NCBI RefSeq assembly: GCF_040813715.1 | Contig: NZ_JBFOCH010000030.1 | Strand: one strand, 5' to 3' | DNA length: 64,000 nt | Source: Mesorhizobium_K marinum | Lineage (GTDB): Bacteria; Pseudomonadota; Alphaproteobacteria; Rhizobiales; Rhizobiaceae | Shown here: one piece after another, positions 27,238-35,284 of the stretch | How positions within the stretch are numbered: position 1 is the stretch's first letter | Layout of the letters: each line of letters opens with the position of its first letter | Made by a program: the position numbers and the translations under genes | Notes under the pieces: generated by a model | What the model was told of the DNA's origin: nothing | The model's database searches: none | What the model saw: only the letters and a program-made list of their open reading frames with translations

Positions 27238-28049
27238 GTATTGTCCAGTGCTGGGATATCGGAGGAGCTGTTGAGCTTGCGGCGACGGATGAAGCGCTCG
27301 GCGTACAATCCGACGAGTACGCTGACGATCAGCACCATCGTGGAGATGGCGGCGAGGCCGGGATCGAACCCGAAGCGGAGCTTGGCAAAGAGCAGCACCG
27401 GGAAGGTCGGCTCGAAGCCGCCGAGGAAGAACGAGCGCACGAAATCCTCGAACGACAGCAGCATGGAGAACACCGCTCCGCCGAAGATCGCCGGCATCAG
27501 GTACGGCAGCGTTACCCGGTAGGCGACGATGAATTCGTCCGCACCGAGGTCGCGCGCGGCGTCGGCGAGATTGGGGCTCATCGAGCCGAACCGGGTCAGG
27601 ATCATCACCACGACGAAGGGAACGGTCGAGACGGCGTGGCCGAAGATGACGGCCGGTATGCCCGTCTGCAGGCCCAGCACGCCGATGAACATGCGCATCG
27701 AGATGGCGGCGACGACCACCGGCAGGAAGGCCGGCAGCACGATGATCGCGATCATCACCGCGCGCCAGAAGCCGCGTAGCCTCGCCACGAAGAACGCCAT
27801 CGGAATGCCGATCACGAGCGACATCACGGTCGCGCCTAAGGCGACCTTCACCGAAACCCAGATCGACGACATCACGTCGCGCTCGAAGATGACCGTCTGG
27901 TACCAGCGTGTGGTCCAGGCCTGGATCGGGAATGCGACAAAGTTCGAATCGCGGAAGCCGACGGCCGCCATGATCGCCAGCGGCAGGAACAGGTAGGCGA
28001 CGAACAGCCAGAAATAGGCCGGCAGCGCAAAGCGGTCGAGCAGCCTCAT
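27234..28049 (-). CDS. ABC transporter permease, PotC-like (271 aa)
   Basis: Six-helix permease. The cytoplasmic coupling loop is DAARDLGADEFIVAYRVTLPYLMPAI (about 179-204), with the PotC-type spelling A-R-D-L-G. The N-terminus (FWLFVAYLFLPLAIMAAVGF) is helix 1. Four-base overlaps with both the upstream permease and the downstream ATPase gene show translational coupling. Confidence 0.91.
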   Translation of the reverse strand: MRLLDRFALPAYFWLFVAYLFLPLAIMAAVGFRDSNFVAFPIQAWTTRWYQTVIFERDVMSSIWVSVKVALGATVMSLVIGIPMAFFVARLRGFWRAVMIAIIVLPAFLPVVVAAISMRMFIGVLGLQTGIPAVIFGHAVSTVPFVVVMILTRFGSMSPNLADAARDLGADEFIVAYRVTLPYLMPAIFGGAVFSMLLSFEDFVRSFFLGGFEPTFPVLLFAKLRFGFDPGLAAISTMVLIVSVLVGLYAERFIRRRKLNSSSDIPALDNT

Positions 28050-28969
28050 GCGCGGCTCCTGCGTGACTGGAAGAGCGCCATGAAGATGGCGACGATGACG
28101 AGCGACGTGCCGATCAGGATCACGCTGAAGGCGCTGCCGAGCGGCCAGGAATCGCCGGCGCGCGAGAAGACCTGCCCGATGATCGAGGCGAACAGCGTGT
28201 TCGAGGGGCCGCCGAGCAGTTGCGGCAGAGCGTAGAGGCCGGTGACCAGCAGGAACACCAGGACGCAGCCGGTGATGATCCCCTCGCGCGACAGCGGCAT
28301 GATGATGCGCCTGAGGATGGCGAAGCGGGAAGCGCCGAGGTCGGAGGCAGCCTCGATCAGGCGATCGTCGATCTTTTCCAGCGCCGCGTAGAGCGGCAGC
28401 AGCATGTAGAGCGACGTCAGGTAGAGCACGCCGATGGTCAGCGAGATGTTGTTGTAGAGGAGCTCGATCGGGCGGCCGATGAGGCCCGTCCAGATCAGGA
28501 ACGAATTGATGGCCCCCTTGTTGGCCAGCATCAGGATCCACGCGAAGCTGCGGATCACCTCGCTGATCCAGAACGGCGCGATCGCCAGCAGCAGCAGGCG
28601 CAGGCGCTTGTCGCGCGGAACCACCTTGGAGATGTAGTAGGCGATCGGAAAGATCACGACGAGGGTGAGCAGCGTGGCGAGCCCGCCGAACACGAACGTC
28701 CTGACGAACGCCGACAGGTAGAGCGGGCGGTCGACGAAGGCCTGGTACTGCGCCAGCGTGAAGCTCGGGGTTTCGCCGGGAGGCAAAGGGAAGCGCTCGT
28801 AGAAGCTGATCAGCACCATGCGCACGAGCGGCGCGATGTCCGCGACCACGATCCACAGCAGCGGCACGACGGCCACAAGCGCATAGCGCAGGCGCGGATG
28901 CGTCGACAGCATGTCCGCGAATGCGCGGTAGGGACCGAAACGTCTCGCGAGTATGAGCAGGCGGGTCAT
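28046..28969 (-). CDS. ABC transporter permease, PotB-like (307 aa)
   Basis: First permease of the polyamine-type importer, with a cytoplasmic N-terminal segment of about 30 residues, then six helices. The coupling loop EAASDLGASRFAILRRIIMPL (about 208-228) has the same A-S-D-L-G style. The start MTRLLILARR is the only methionine near the end of the hairpin that separates it from the binding-protein gene. Confidence 0.9.
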   Translation of the reverse strand: MTRLLILARRFGPYRAFADMLSTHPRLRYALVAVVPLLWIVVADIAPLVRMVLISFYERFPLPPGETPSFTLAQYQAFVDRPLYLSAFVRTFVFGGLATLLTLVVIFPIAYYISKVVPRDKRLRLLLLAIAPFWISEVIRSFAWILMLANKGAINSFLIWTGLIGRPIELLYNNISLTIGVLYLTSLYMLLPLYAALEKIDDRLIEAASDLGASRFAILRRIIMPLSREGIITGCVLVFLLVTGLYALPQLLGGPSNTLFASIIGQVFSRAGDSWPLGSAFSVILIGTSLVIVAIFMALFQSRRSRA

Positions 28970-28984
28970 CGCAAAATCCAGAAA

Positions 28985-29015
28985 GCGTCCGCCCCGAACG
29001 GGCCAGGGCGGACGC
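28985..29015 (-). promoter_or_regulatory. Intercistronic stem-loop after the second solute-binding-protein gene
   Basis: GCGTCCGCCC (28985-28994) and GGGCGGACGC (29006-29015) form a perfect ten-base stem with an 11-nt loop. On the minus transcript it begins 7 bases after the binding-protein stop, and is followed by the T-rich TTTCTGGATTTT before the permease ATG, so partial termination or mRNA protection is likely. Confidence 0.75.
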
Positions 29016-29022
29016 GGTTTCG

Positions 29023-30126
29023 TCAGGCGGCGCGGATTTCTTCCGCGGCCTTGTCGATCAGGTCGAAGATGAACGGCGCCGTCTCGACGTCCACCCAGGA
29101 CAGCCGTCCGGTCTCTTCCGGGGTCAGCCCAAGCGCCTCGCGCTCGGCGTCGTTGAGCAGCGCGTCGGTGCCCTTGATGGTCGAGCTGTACCCGGTCGAG
29201 CGGACGATCGCCGCCCCGTTCTCCGGCGAGGCGATGAGCGCGTCGAGGAAGAGATAGGCGTTGTCGAGGTTCTTCGCGCCCTTGGCGATGTTGAAGCCGT
29301 AGGCGTAGGCGAGGCCGCCTTCCTTGGGGATCGTGTAGCCGGCGGCAAAGCCTTCCTGGATGATCTGCGAGGCGGGGCCGGAGCCGGCCTGCGCGAAGTC
29401 CGCGTCTCCACTGACGAACATCTGCTGGATTTCGGTCGCCGCGTCGTAGTAGCGGCGCACCTTGTCCTTGTGCTGGATCAGGAAGTCGCGCGTCGCGTTG
29501 ACCGCGTCCTGCGCCTTCTGCGGATCGTCGACATAGGACGCGGCCGAGCCGTCGTAGCCCAGGTAGTTCATGACGATCTGGTAGAAGTCCTGGATCTGGT
29601 AGGTCGTCTTGCCGGCGTTGGCCGGATCGAACATCACCGACCAGCTCTCGGGAGCGGCGGGAGACACTTCCTTGTTGTAGAGCAGTCCGGTCGACACGAG
29701 CACGATCGGCACGCCCCACACCTGGTCGCGTCGCGACACCCATTTCGCGTTGGCGATGGAGTCGTCGATCTTGTTCCAGTTGGTCATTTTGTTGAAGTCG
29801 ATCGGGGCTAGCAGTTCCTTGTCCACGAACTGGTAGAAGCGGTGGCCGGCGCAGCAGACAATGTCGGCGCTGTGATTGCCGTTTTCGGCGACCATCAGGT
29901 TGAACTGCTCGCCCTGGTCGGAGACCGGGCGGATGTTGACGGTGATGCCGGTGTCCTTCTCGAACTTGCCCTTGAACTCGTCGGTGATGAAGCCCGAGTA
30001 GCTCCACACGTTGAGCTCCTTCGACTGGGCGAAGGCGGGGCGGATCAGGTAGGGCGCGGCGAGCGTGCCGAGGGCAGTGGCGCCGATGCCGCCGAGGAGG
30101 GTTCTGCGTGTCGTCTGGAATGTCAT
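29023..30126 (-). CDS. ABC transporter solute-binding protein, PotD-like with Tat-type signal (367 aa)
   Basis: Periplasmic binding protein of a polyamine/opine-type importer. TTRRTLLGGIGATALG with AAPYLIRPAFA-QS gives a twin-arginine signal and cleavage near residue 33. The mature part starts KELNVWSYSGFITDEF, a PotD-like opening, and contains WNKIDDSIANAKWV and a late GYSSTIKGTDALL. The ribosome site GGGAGC precedes the chosen ATG; longer upstream frames belong to the aminotransferase overlap. Length is normal. Ligand unknown; an amino-acid-like amine fits the neighbours. Confidence 0.91.
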   Translation of the reverse strand: MTFQTTRRTLLGGIGATALGTLAAPYLIRPAFAQSKELNVWSYSGFITDEFKGKFEKDTGITVNIRPVSDQGEQFNLMVAENGNHSADIVCCAGHRFYQFVDKELLAPIDFNKMTNWNKIDDSIANAKWVSRRDQVWGVPIVLVSTGLLYNKEVSPAAPESWSVMFDPANAGKTTYQIQDFYQIVMNYLGYDGSAASYVDDPQKAQDAVNATRDFLIQHKDKVRRYYDAATEIQQMFVSGDADFAQAGSGPASQIIQEGFAAGYTIPKEGGLAYAYGFNIAKGAKNLDNAYLFLDALIASPENGAAIVRSTGYSSTIKGTDALLNDAEREALGLTPEETGRLSWVDVETAPFIFDLIDKAAEEIRAA

Positions 30127-30163
30127 GTCAGTGCTCCCATTGTTATCATCTGAACTGATCAAG

Positions 30164-31390
30164 TCACGAAACCGGTACGGCTTGCGCCGCGTCCCGGCCG
30201 GTCGCCAGCGGCCGCAGCGCGGCTGCCAGCCGGTCGACTTCGTCTTCCGTGTTGAAGGCGTGCACCGAGGCGCGCACCACATGCGTCAGGCCGCTGGAAA
30301 TGAGATCGGTTCGCGTCAGCTGGACGGCCGACACGGACGTGTTGATGGCGTGTTCGCGCCGCAGCCATGCCGTCAGTTCGGCGGCGGGAACGGCGCGGCT
30401 GCTGAAGGTCACGATGCCGCTCTTGACCGCGCCCCTGTCGTGGACGTCGAAGCCGGGCAGTTCGGCGAGCAGCGACCGGAGCCGCGCCGCCAGCATCTGG
30501 ATGCGCTCCCACACGAGGTCGAGCGAATGGCGCACCGCATAGGCCGCCGCCTTTCCGAGGCCTATCTGCGCCGCGACGTTGTTCTCCCACAGTTCGTAGC
30601 GGCCTGCGTCGTCCATGATCTCGAAGCGGTCGACCTCGGTCCAGCGCGCCGAGCGGATGTCGAGCATTTCCGGCACGAGGCGGTCCTGCCATGTCCTGTC
30701 GACCCACAGGAAGCCGGTGCCGCGCGGCCCGCGAAGATATTTGCGTCCCGTGGCGGTCAGCATGGTGCATCCGAGGCCGGTCACGTCGATCGGCATCTGG
30801 CCGACCGACTGGCAGGCGTCGAGCAGGTAGGGGATGCCGTGCGCTTTGGCGATGCGACCGACCTCTGCCGCGGGCTGCACGATGCCGTCATTGGTCGGCA
30901 TGTGCGACAGGGAGATCAACCGCGTCCGGCCGGTGATGGCGCGCTCGAGCGCCGCGCAATCGATGCTGCCGTCGGCCTCGTCGGGGACCAGCACCGTCCT
31001 GATGCCGAGGCGTTGTTCGGCATGGCGGAAGCTGATCATGTTGGAGTTGTACTCGGCGCTCGACGTGAGCACCTCGTCGCCGGGGTTCAGGCCAAGCGCG
31101 AGAAAGGCGATCTGCCAGCCCCGCGTCGCGCTGTCGACGAAGGCGATCTCGGATGGTTGCGCGTTGATCAGGCGTGCGACCGAAGCGTAGAACGCGCCGA
31201 CGTCCCCTGCTGCCTCCGTGGCGGCCTCGTACCCGCCGATTTCCTCCTCGCGTTCGAGGTGCCTGGCGACCGCTTCGACCACCATCCGTGGCTTCAGCGA
31301 GGCGCCCGCATTGTTGAGGTGCGTGAACTGCCCGTTGCATCCGGGCGTCTCTGCGCGCAAGCACGCAATATCCAATTCTCGAACTGCCAT
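30164..31390 (-). CDS. Class V aminotransferase-fold PLP enzyme (408 aa)
   Basis: PLP-dependent enzyme of the class V fold (cysteine desulfurase, isopenicillin N epimerase, ergothioneine lyase types). The cofactor lysine is in TATGRKYLRGPRGTGFLWV (about 216-234), preceded by the aspartate of LLDACQSVGQMPID (about 190). The N-terminal FTHLNNAGASLKP and C-terminal THVVRASVHAFNTEDEVDRL are typical. The reaction (transamination, racemisation, elimination or desulfuration) cannot be decided. It heads the minus-strand transcript, 37 bp before the binding-protein gene, and is divergent from a LysR gene. Confidence 0.88.
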   Translation of the reverse strand: MAVRELDIACLRAETPGCNGQFTHLNNAGASLKPRMVVEAVARHLEREEEIGGYEAATEAAGDVGAFYASVARLINAQPSEIAFVDSATRGWQIAFLALGLNPGDEVLTSSAEYNSNMISFRHAEQRLGIRTVLVPDEADGSIDCAALERAITGRTRLISLSHMPTNDGIVQPAAEVGRIAKAHGIPYLLDACQSVGQMPIDVTGLGCTMLTATGRKYLRGPRGTGFLWVDRTWQDRLVPEMLDIRSARWTEVDRFEIMDDAGRYELWENNVAAQIGLGKAAAYAVRHSLDLVWERIQMLAARLRSLLAELPGFDVHDRGAVKSGIVTFSSRAVPAAELTAWLRREHAINTSVSAVQLTRTDLISSGLTHVVRASVHAFNTEDEVDRLAAALRPLATGRDAAQAVPVS

Positions 31391-31457
31391 TGCTCTCGTA
31401 CTGTGCGGTCCTGCGTCGCGTTTCGCGCCGCTTCAGGTTGCCGCAGGCACAACGATT

Positions 31458-31472
31458 GCATCGATCCGATGC
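31458..31472. promoter_or_regulatory. Inverted repeat, probable LysR operator
   Basis: GCATCG-ATC-CGATGC is a perfect six-base inverted repeat, flanked by TTGC...GCAA-like bases, in the 126-bp spacer between divergent aminotransferase and LysR genes. This is the usual place for autoregulatory LysR sites. Confidence 0.5.
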
Positions 31473-31516
31473 CGCAAAAAGGTGGATAAGTTTCATCGAT
31501 ACTATAAGCTGGGTTC

Positions 31517-32431
31517 ATGGTCCTGCGTCGCCGTCTGCCGTCGTCGAACTCGCTCTTCGTCATCGAAGCCGCGGCGCGGTTGGGCAGTTTTTCGCGGGCA
31601 TCAGAAGAGCTTAATATAACTCAACCTGCGGTCAGCCATGCGATCGCGGCGCTCGAAAAACACCTCGGCCAGCAACTGTTCGTACGCAACGGGCCGCGCC
31701 TCAGCCTGACCGAGAACGGGCAGCGCCTGGGCCAGGCAACGACCCGCGCGTTTGCCTCGGTCGAGAACGTCATCATCGAGATGGAGAACACTTCGGAGCG
31801 CGGCGAAGTTGTCACCTTGTCGACCTCGACCGGCATGGCGACGCACTGGCTGATGCCGCGCTATTCGCAGTTCCTCGAGCGTTTCCCGGAGGCAACGCTG
31901 CAGTTCCAGCTGATGCCGATCCGCGTCTACGGCCCGCTGAACGGCTGCGACCTCGGCCTCAGGATCGCCGATCCCGAGGAGTCGCGCCGCCTCGACGGCC
32001 GGTTTGCGCCGGAGCGCATCATGGTCGTCGGCTCGCCGGCCTATCTGGAGGAGTTCGGCACCTTCGAGCGGCCGAAGAAGCCGCACACCCTGACCAACCT
32101 GTCGGGCCATCCCGTCGACTGGACAGATTTCACCGGCGGCGCGCCGATCGACCCATCCTGGAGGACGCTGACCTTCTCCGACTATTCGGTCGTCATCCAC
32201 ACCGCGCTCAGGGGGTTGGGACTGGCGATCGGCTGGACGTCGGTGATCTCGAAGCTGATGCTCGACGAGCAGTTGGTTAGGGCGAGCGACACCGTCATCG
32301 AAACCGGCCGAGTCTATCACCTGGTGACAGGGAGCAGCGAGCCGCGCCCGCTCGTCCTGGCCGTGCGCGACTGGATCGCCGAGCAGATGTTCGAGGAAGA
32401 GCAGCAACTGAAGGCCCGGGGTATCGCCTGA
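31517..32431 (+). CDS. LysR-family transcriptional regulator (304 aa)
   Basis: Winged helix-turn-helix at about 8-60: FVIEAAARLGSFSRASEELN, then ITQPAVSHAIAALEKHLGQQLFVR. The effector domain is of the GcvA-like kind (ATHWLMPRYSQFLERFPEATLQFQLMP, then DLGLRIADPEE and GLGLAIGWTSVISKLMLD). It is divergent from the aminotransferase-ABC operon and 126 bp upstream of the enolase-superfamily gene on its own strand, so it could control either side. The palindrome at 31458 supports control of the divergent operon. Confidence 0.92.
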   Translation: MVLRRRLPSSNSLFVIEAAARLGSFSRASEELNITQPAVSHAIAALEKHLGQQLFVRNGPRLSLTENGQRLGQATTRAFASVENVIIEMENTSERGEVVTLSTSTGMATHWLMPRYSQFLERFPEATLQFQLMPIRVYGPLNGCDLGLRIADPEESRRLDGRFAPERIMVVGSPAYLEEFGTFERPKKPHTLTNLSGHPVDWTDFTGGAPIDPSWRTLTFSDYSVVIHTALRGLGLAIGWTSVISKLMLDEQLVRASDTVIETGRVYHLVTGSSEPRPLVLAVRDWIAEQMFEEEQQLKARGIA

Positions 32432-32557
32432 CAGGCGTCCTGGCGCGTCGGCGCACGCACTATTCCAAAAGCGCGGGGGCCTGAGCGAACTATTCCGTGG
32501 TCCATCGGCGGACCGGCGCGACATAGTCGCGTCGTTTGATTCAGTCGGGACCTGCGC

Positions 32558-33718
32558 ATGATCGTATCCGCCGCCAACATCTATGTCGTCCCGTGTGGAA
32601 ACCGGCGCGGCGTCATCCTCGAGCTGGAGACTGACGCCGGCGTCACCGGCATCGGCGAGGCGGGCATCGCCTATGGCGCCGGGACCATGGCCTCAGCCGA
32701 GATGCTCCGCGAAATGGTCCAGCGCTTCGTGGTTGGCCGCGATCCCGGTCCCGTCGAGCTGCTCTGGCACACGATCTACGACAACGGCTTCTGGACCAAG
32801 GGCGGCGGCGCGATCTGCTTCGCCGCGCTCAGCGCAATCGATCACGCTCTCTGGGACATCAAGGCGAGGGCGCTCGGCGTGCCCGTTCATTCGCTGTTCG
32901 GCGGTCCGTTCGTGGAAAGTCTGGAGACCTATGCCAACGGATGGTGGATGGGCTGCGATACGCCGCAGGAATATGCCGCTGCCGCGGCCAGGACCGCGAC
33001 GCGCGGGTTTCGTGGGCTGAAGCTCTATCCGCTCGGCGTCGCCGACCCAGTCATGATCGTCAAGCATCCGGTGCGCCGCAGCGTCGAGCGCGCCCGCGAG
33101 CAGCTCATCGTCGAGCGCTGCGAGGCCGTTCGCGAGGCGGTCGGACCGGACGTGGAGATCATGCTGGATTTCGGCGGTGGCCTGACGATGGACCTGCTCG
33201 TGCCGCTAATCGCGCGCCTGGAGCCGCTGGGCATCTGCTTCATCGAGGAGCCGGTCGACCCGGCGCTGCCGGACGTGTTCTCGACCGTTGCCGGAAAGAC
33301 CCACATCCCCCTGGCCGCAGGCGAGCGCTTCTATGGTCGGTCAGGCTTCCACAAGGCGTTTTGCGCCGGCGGCCTGTCGATCGCACAGCCCGACATCTGC
33401 AACACTGGCGGCTTTTCCGAAGGCCTGAAGATCGCGGCGGCCGCCGAACTCCACAACATCCGCGTGGCTCCGCACAACTACGGCAGCCCGCTGGCGACCG
33501 CCATCGCCGCGCAGTTCGCCGCGGCGATCCCGAATTTCATGGTGCTCGAGGCCTTCCCCGACTTCGAGGTCGAGCCAGGCTACAACCCGGTGGTGTCGGC
33601 GCCGCTGGAACGGACGATCCGCGACGGCGAGATGCCGGTCCCGGCCGGACCGGGCCTCGGCGTCACGCTCGACCGCGACGCTGTCGCGCCGCACCGTTGG
33701 GCGACGGTCGGCCTCTGA
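32558..33718 (+). CDS. Enolase-superfamily enzyme, mandelate racemase/sugar-acid dehydratase type (386 aa)
   Basis: Mg-dependent enzyme with the N-terminal capping domain and C-terminal barrel of the mandelate racemase subgroup. Metal ligands are D in EIMLDFGG (about 205), E in FIEEPVD (about 231) and E in LAAGERFYGR (about 256); a probable acid-base histidine is in VAPHNYGSPLA (about 306), and LKLYPLG supplies the barrel strand 2 lysine. The late PDFEVEPGYNPVV is typical of galactonate-type dehydratases. A dehydratase acting on an acid sugar is most likely. The 3' end is duplicated after the gene by a contig join, but this copy is complete. Confidence 0.88.
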   Translation: MIVSAANIYVVPCGNRRGVILELETDAGVTGIGEAGIAYGAGTMASAEMLREMVQRFVVGRDPGPVELLWHTIYDNGFWTKGGGAICFAALSAIDHALWDIKARALGVPVHSLFGGPFVESLETYANGWWMGCDTPQEYAAAAARTATRGFRGLKLYPLGVADPVMIVKHPVRRSVERAREQLIVERCEAVREAVGPDVEIMLDFGGGLTMDLLVPLIARLEPLGICFIEEPVDPALPDVFSTVAGKTHIPLAAGERFYGRSGFHKAFCAGGLSIAQPDICNTGGFSEGLKIAAAAELHNIRVAPHNYGSPLATAIAAQFAAAIPNFMVLEAFPDFEVEPGYNPVVSAPLERTIRDGEMPVPAGPGLGVTLDRDAVAPHRWATVGL

Positions 33719-33913
33719 TGGTGCGGGCGGCGGCCGTCGTTTCAGGCGCTTCGCCGCTCNCGAACGGACGATCCGCGAAGGCGAGATGCCGGTCCCGGCC
33801 GGGCCGGGCCTCGGCGTCACGCTCGACCGCGACGCTGTCGCGCCGCACCGTTGGGCGACGGTCGGCCTCTGATGGTGCGGGCGGCGGCCGTCGTTTCAGG
33901 CGCTTCGCCGCTC
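33607..33913. repeat. Direct duplication around gap N33760 (assembly join)
   Basis: 33607-33759 recurs at 33761-33913. Three differences are visible: CTG/CTC (silent), GAC/GAA (Asp/Glu) and GGA/GGG (silent). The second copy is only the end of the enolase-superfamily gene plus its downstream spacer, so it is not a second gene. Confidence 0.93.
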
Positions 33914-33936
33914 GCTGTCACGGACCTGCGACCGAC

Positions 33937-35274
33937 ATGAGCGGCGCGCGCGGCGGCGATTTTCCGGTAACGCATCGCGCCGTACTGACCATCGCCGTGC
34001 CGATGACAATCGCCTATCTGTCGACGCCTCTGGTCGGGCTGGTCTCGACCGGCGTGATCGGCCAACTCGGCGATGCGGCCCTGTTGGGCGGCGTCGCGAT
34101 CGGCGCCGTCGTCTTCGACGTCGTCTTCACCTCCTGCAACTTCCTGCGCGGCGCGACCACCGGCTTCACGGCCCAGGCGGTAGGGGCGGGCGACCGGCAG
34201 GAAGAGCACGACGTGCTGCTGGCCGGGCTGGGCATCGCCCTTCTTCTGGGCATCCTTCTCGTCCTGTTCCAGGGTCCCATAGGCGTGCTCGGCGTCAGCC
34301 TGCTGGGCGCCGATCGCAGCACCGCCAGCCCGGCCCTCGACTATTTCTCCGCGCGGGTGTGGTCGGCGCCGTTCGTGTTCATCAACTTCGTCGTCTTCGG
34401 CTGGGTGCTCGGGCGCGGCGAGGCGCTCGTCGGACTGCTGCTGCAGACTGTCCTCAACGCGGCCAACATCCTGCTCAGCCTGCTGCTGGTCCTGCACTAC
34501 GATTTCGGCGTCGCCGGCGCCGGCTGGGCGAGCACGCTCGCCGAGGTGCTGACTGCCGGACTAAGCCTGGTGGTCGTCGCGTCGCGTATGCCGGCAGCAG
34601 GTTGGCGGTTCTCCGAATTGGCGAACAGGAGGCGGCTGCGGCGGCTCGGCGGCGTCAACACCGACATGATGATCCGCTCGCTGGCGCTGCTGGTCGGCCT
34701 ATCTTTTTTCACGCGCCAGAGTGCGCTGCTCGGCGCGGACGTCCTGGCAGCCAATACCATCCTGCTCCGGTTCTACTTCGTCGCGATCGCCATGCTCGAC
34801 GGCGTCGCCATGGCGGCCGAACAACTCGCCGGTCGGGCGGTCGGCGCGGGTTTTCGCGCGACCTTCGACCGTGTCGTCCGGCTGACGACGGTCTGGAGCG
34901 TCCTTTTCGCGCTGGTCACCAGCGCCGGCATCTACCTTGCCAGCGACCGGGTGGTGGCGTGGGTCACGCCGATCGGGGATATCCGTGTCCTCGCCTCGGT
35001 CTACCTGCCCTACGTCGTCGCGCTGCCGCTGGCCGGGGCGGTGGCGTTCCAGATGGATGGCGTCTTCATCGGCGCCACCTGGTCACGCGAGATGCGCAAC
35101 ATGATGCTCGTGTCCCTGCTGGTCTATCTGCTTTCCTGGGCCGCCCTTGCGCCGTTCATGGCCAACCATGGGCTCTGGCTGGCGCTGCTGATCTTCCACG
35201 GGATGCGCAGCATCGCGTTTCGCGCCCGGTTGGAGACGCTGACGTCACGGACGTTTCCGGTTTCACCGGCATAG
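33937..35274 (+). CDS. MATE-family efflux transporter, DinF-like (445 aa)
   Basis: Twelve-helix multidrug/metabolite antiporter of the inner membrane. Family features are the N-terminal half (AVLTIAVPMTIAYLSTPLVG, then FLRGATTGFTAQAVGAGD) and its repeat (GGVNTDMMIRSLALLVGLSFF, with LDGVAMAAEQLAGRAVGAG), matching the DinF subgroup. The ATG follows the assembly join by only 176 bp, so the upstream context is uncertain, although its own frame is unbroken. It ends 10 bp before the GlpD-like gene and is probably cotranscribed with it. Confidence 0.9.
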   Translation: MSGARGGDFPVTHRAVLTIAVPMTIAYLSTPLVGLVSTGVIGQLGDAALLGGVAIGAVVFDVVFTSCNFLRGATTGFTAQAVGAGDRQEEHDVLLAGLGIALLLGILLVLFQGPIGVLGVSLLGADRSTASPALDYFSARVWSAPFVFINFVVFGWVLGRGEALVGLLLQTVLNAANILLSLLLVLHYDFGVAGAGWASTLAEVLTAGLSLVVVASRMPAAGWRFSELANRRRLRRLGGVNTDMMIRSLALLVGLSFFTRQSALLGADVLAANTILLRFYFVAIAMLDGVAMAAEQLAGRAVGAGFRATFDRVVRLTTVWSVLFALVTSAGIYLASDRVVAWVTPIGDIRVLASVYLPYVVALPLAGAVAFQMDGVFIGATWSREMRNMMLVSLLVYLLSWAALAPFMANHGLWLALLIFHGMRSIAFRARLETLTSRTFPVSPA

Positions 35275-35284
35275 AGGAGGCATC

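Noticed and set aside
33762..33913. Second enolase-superfamily gene fragment as a pseudogene
   Set aside because: It starts exactly after the N and carries the same downstream spacer as the full gene; it is the other contig's end.
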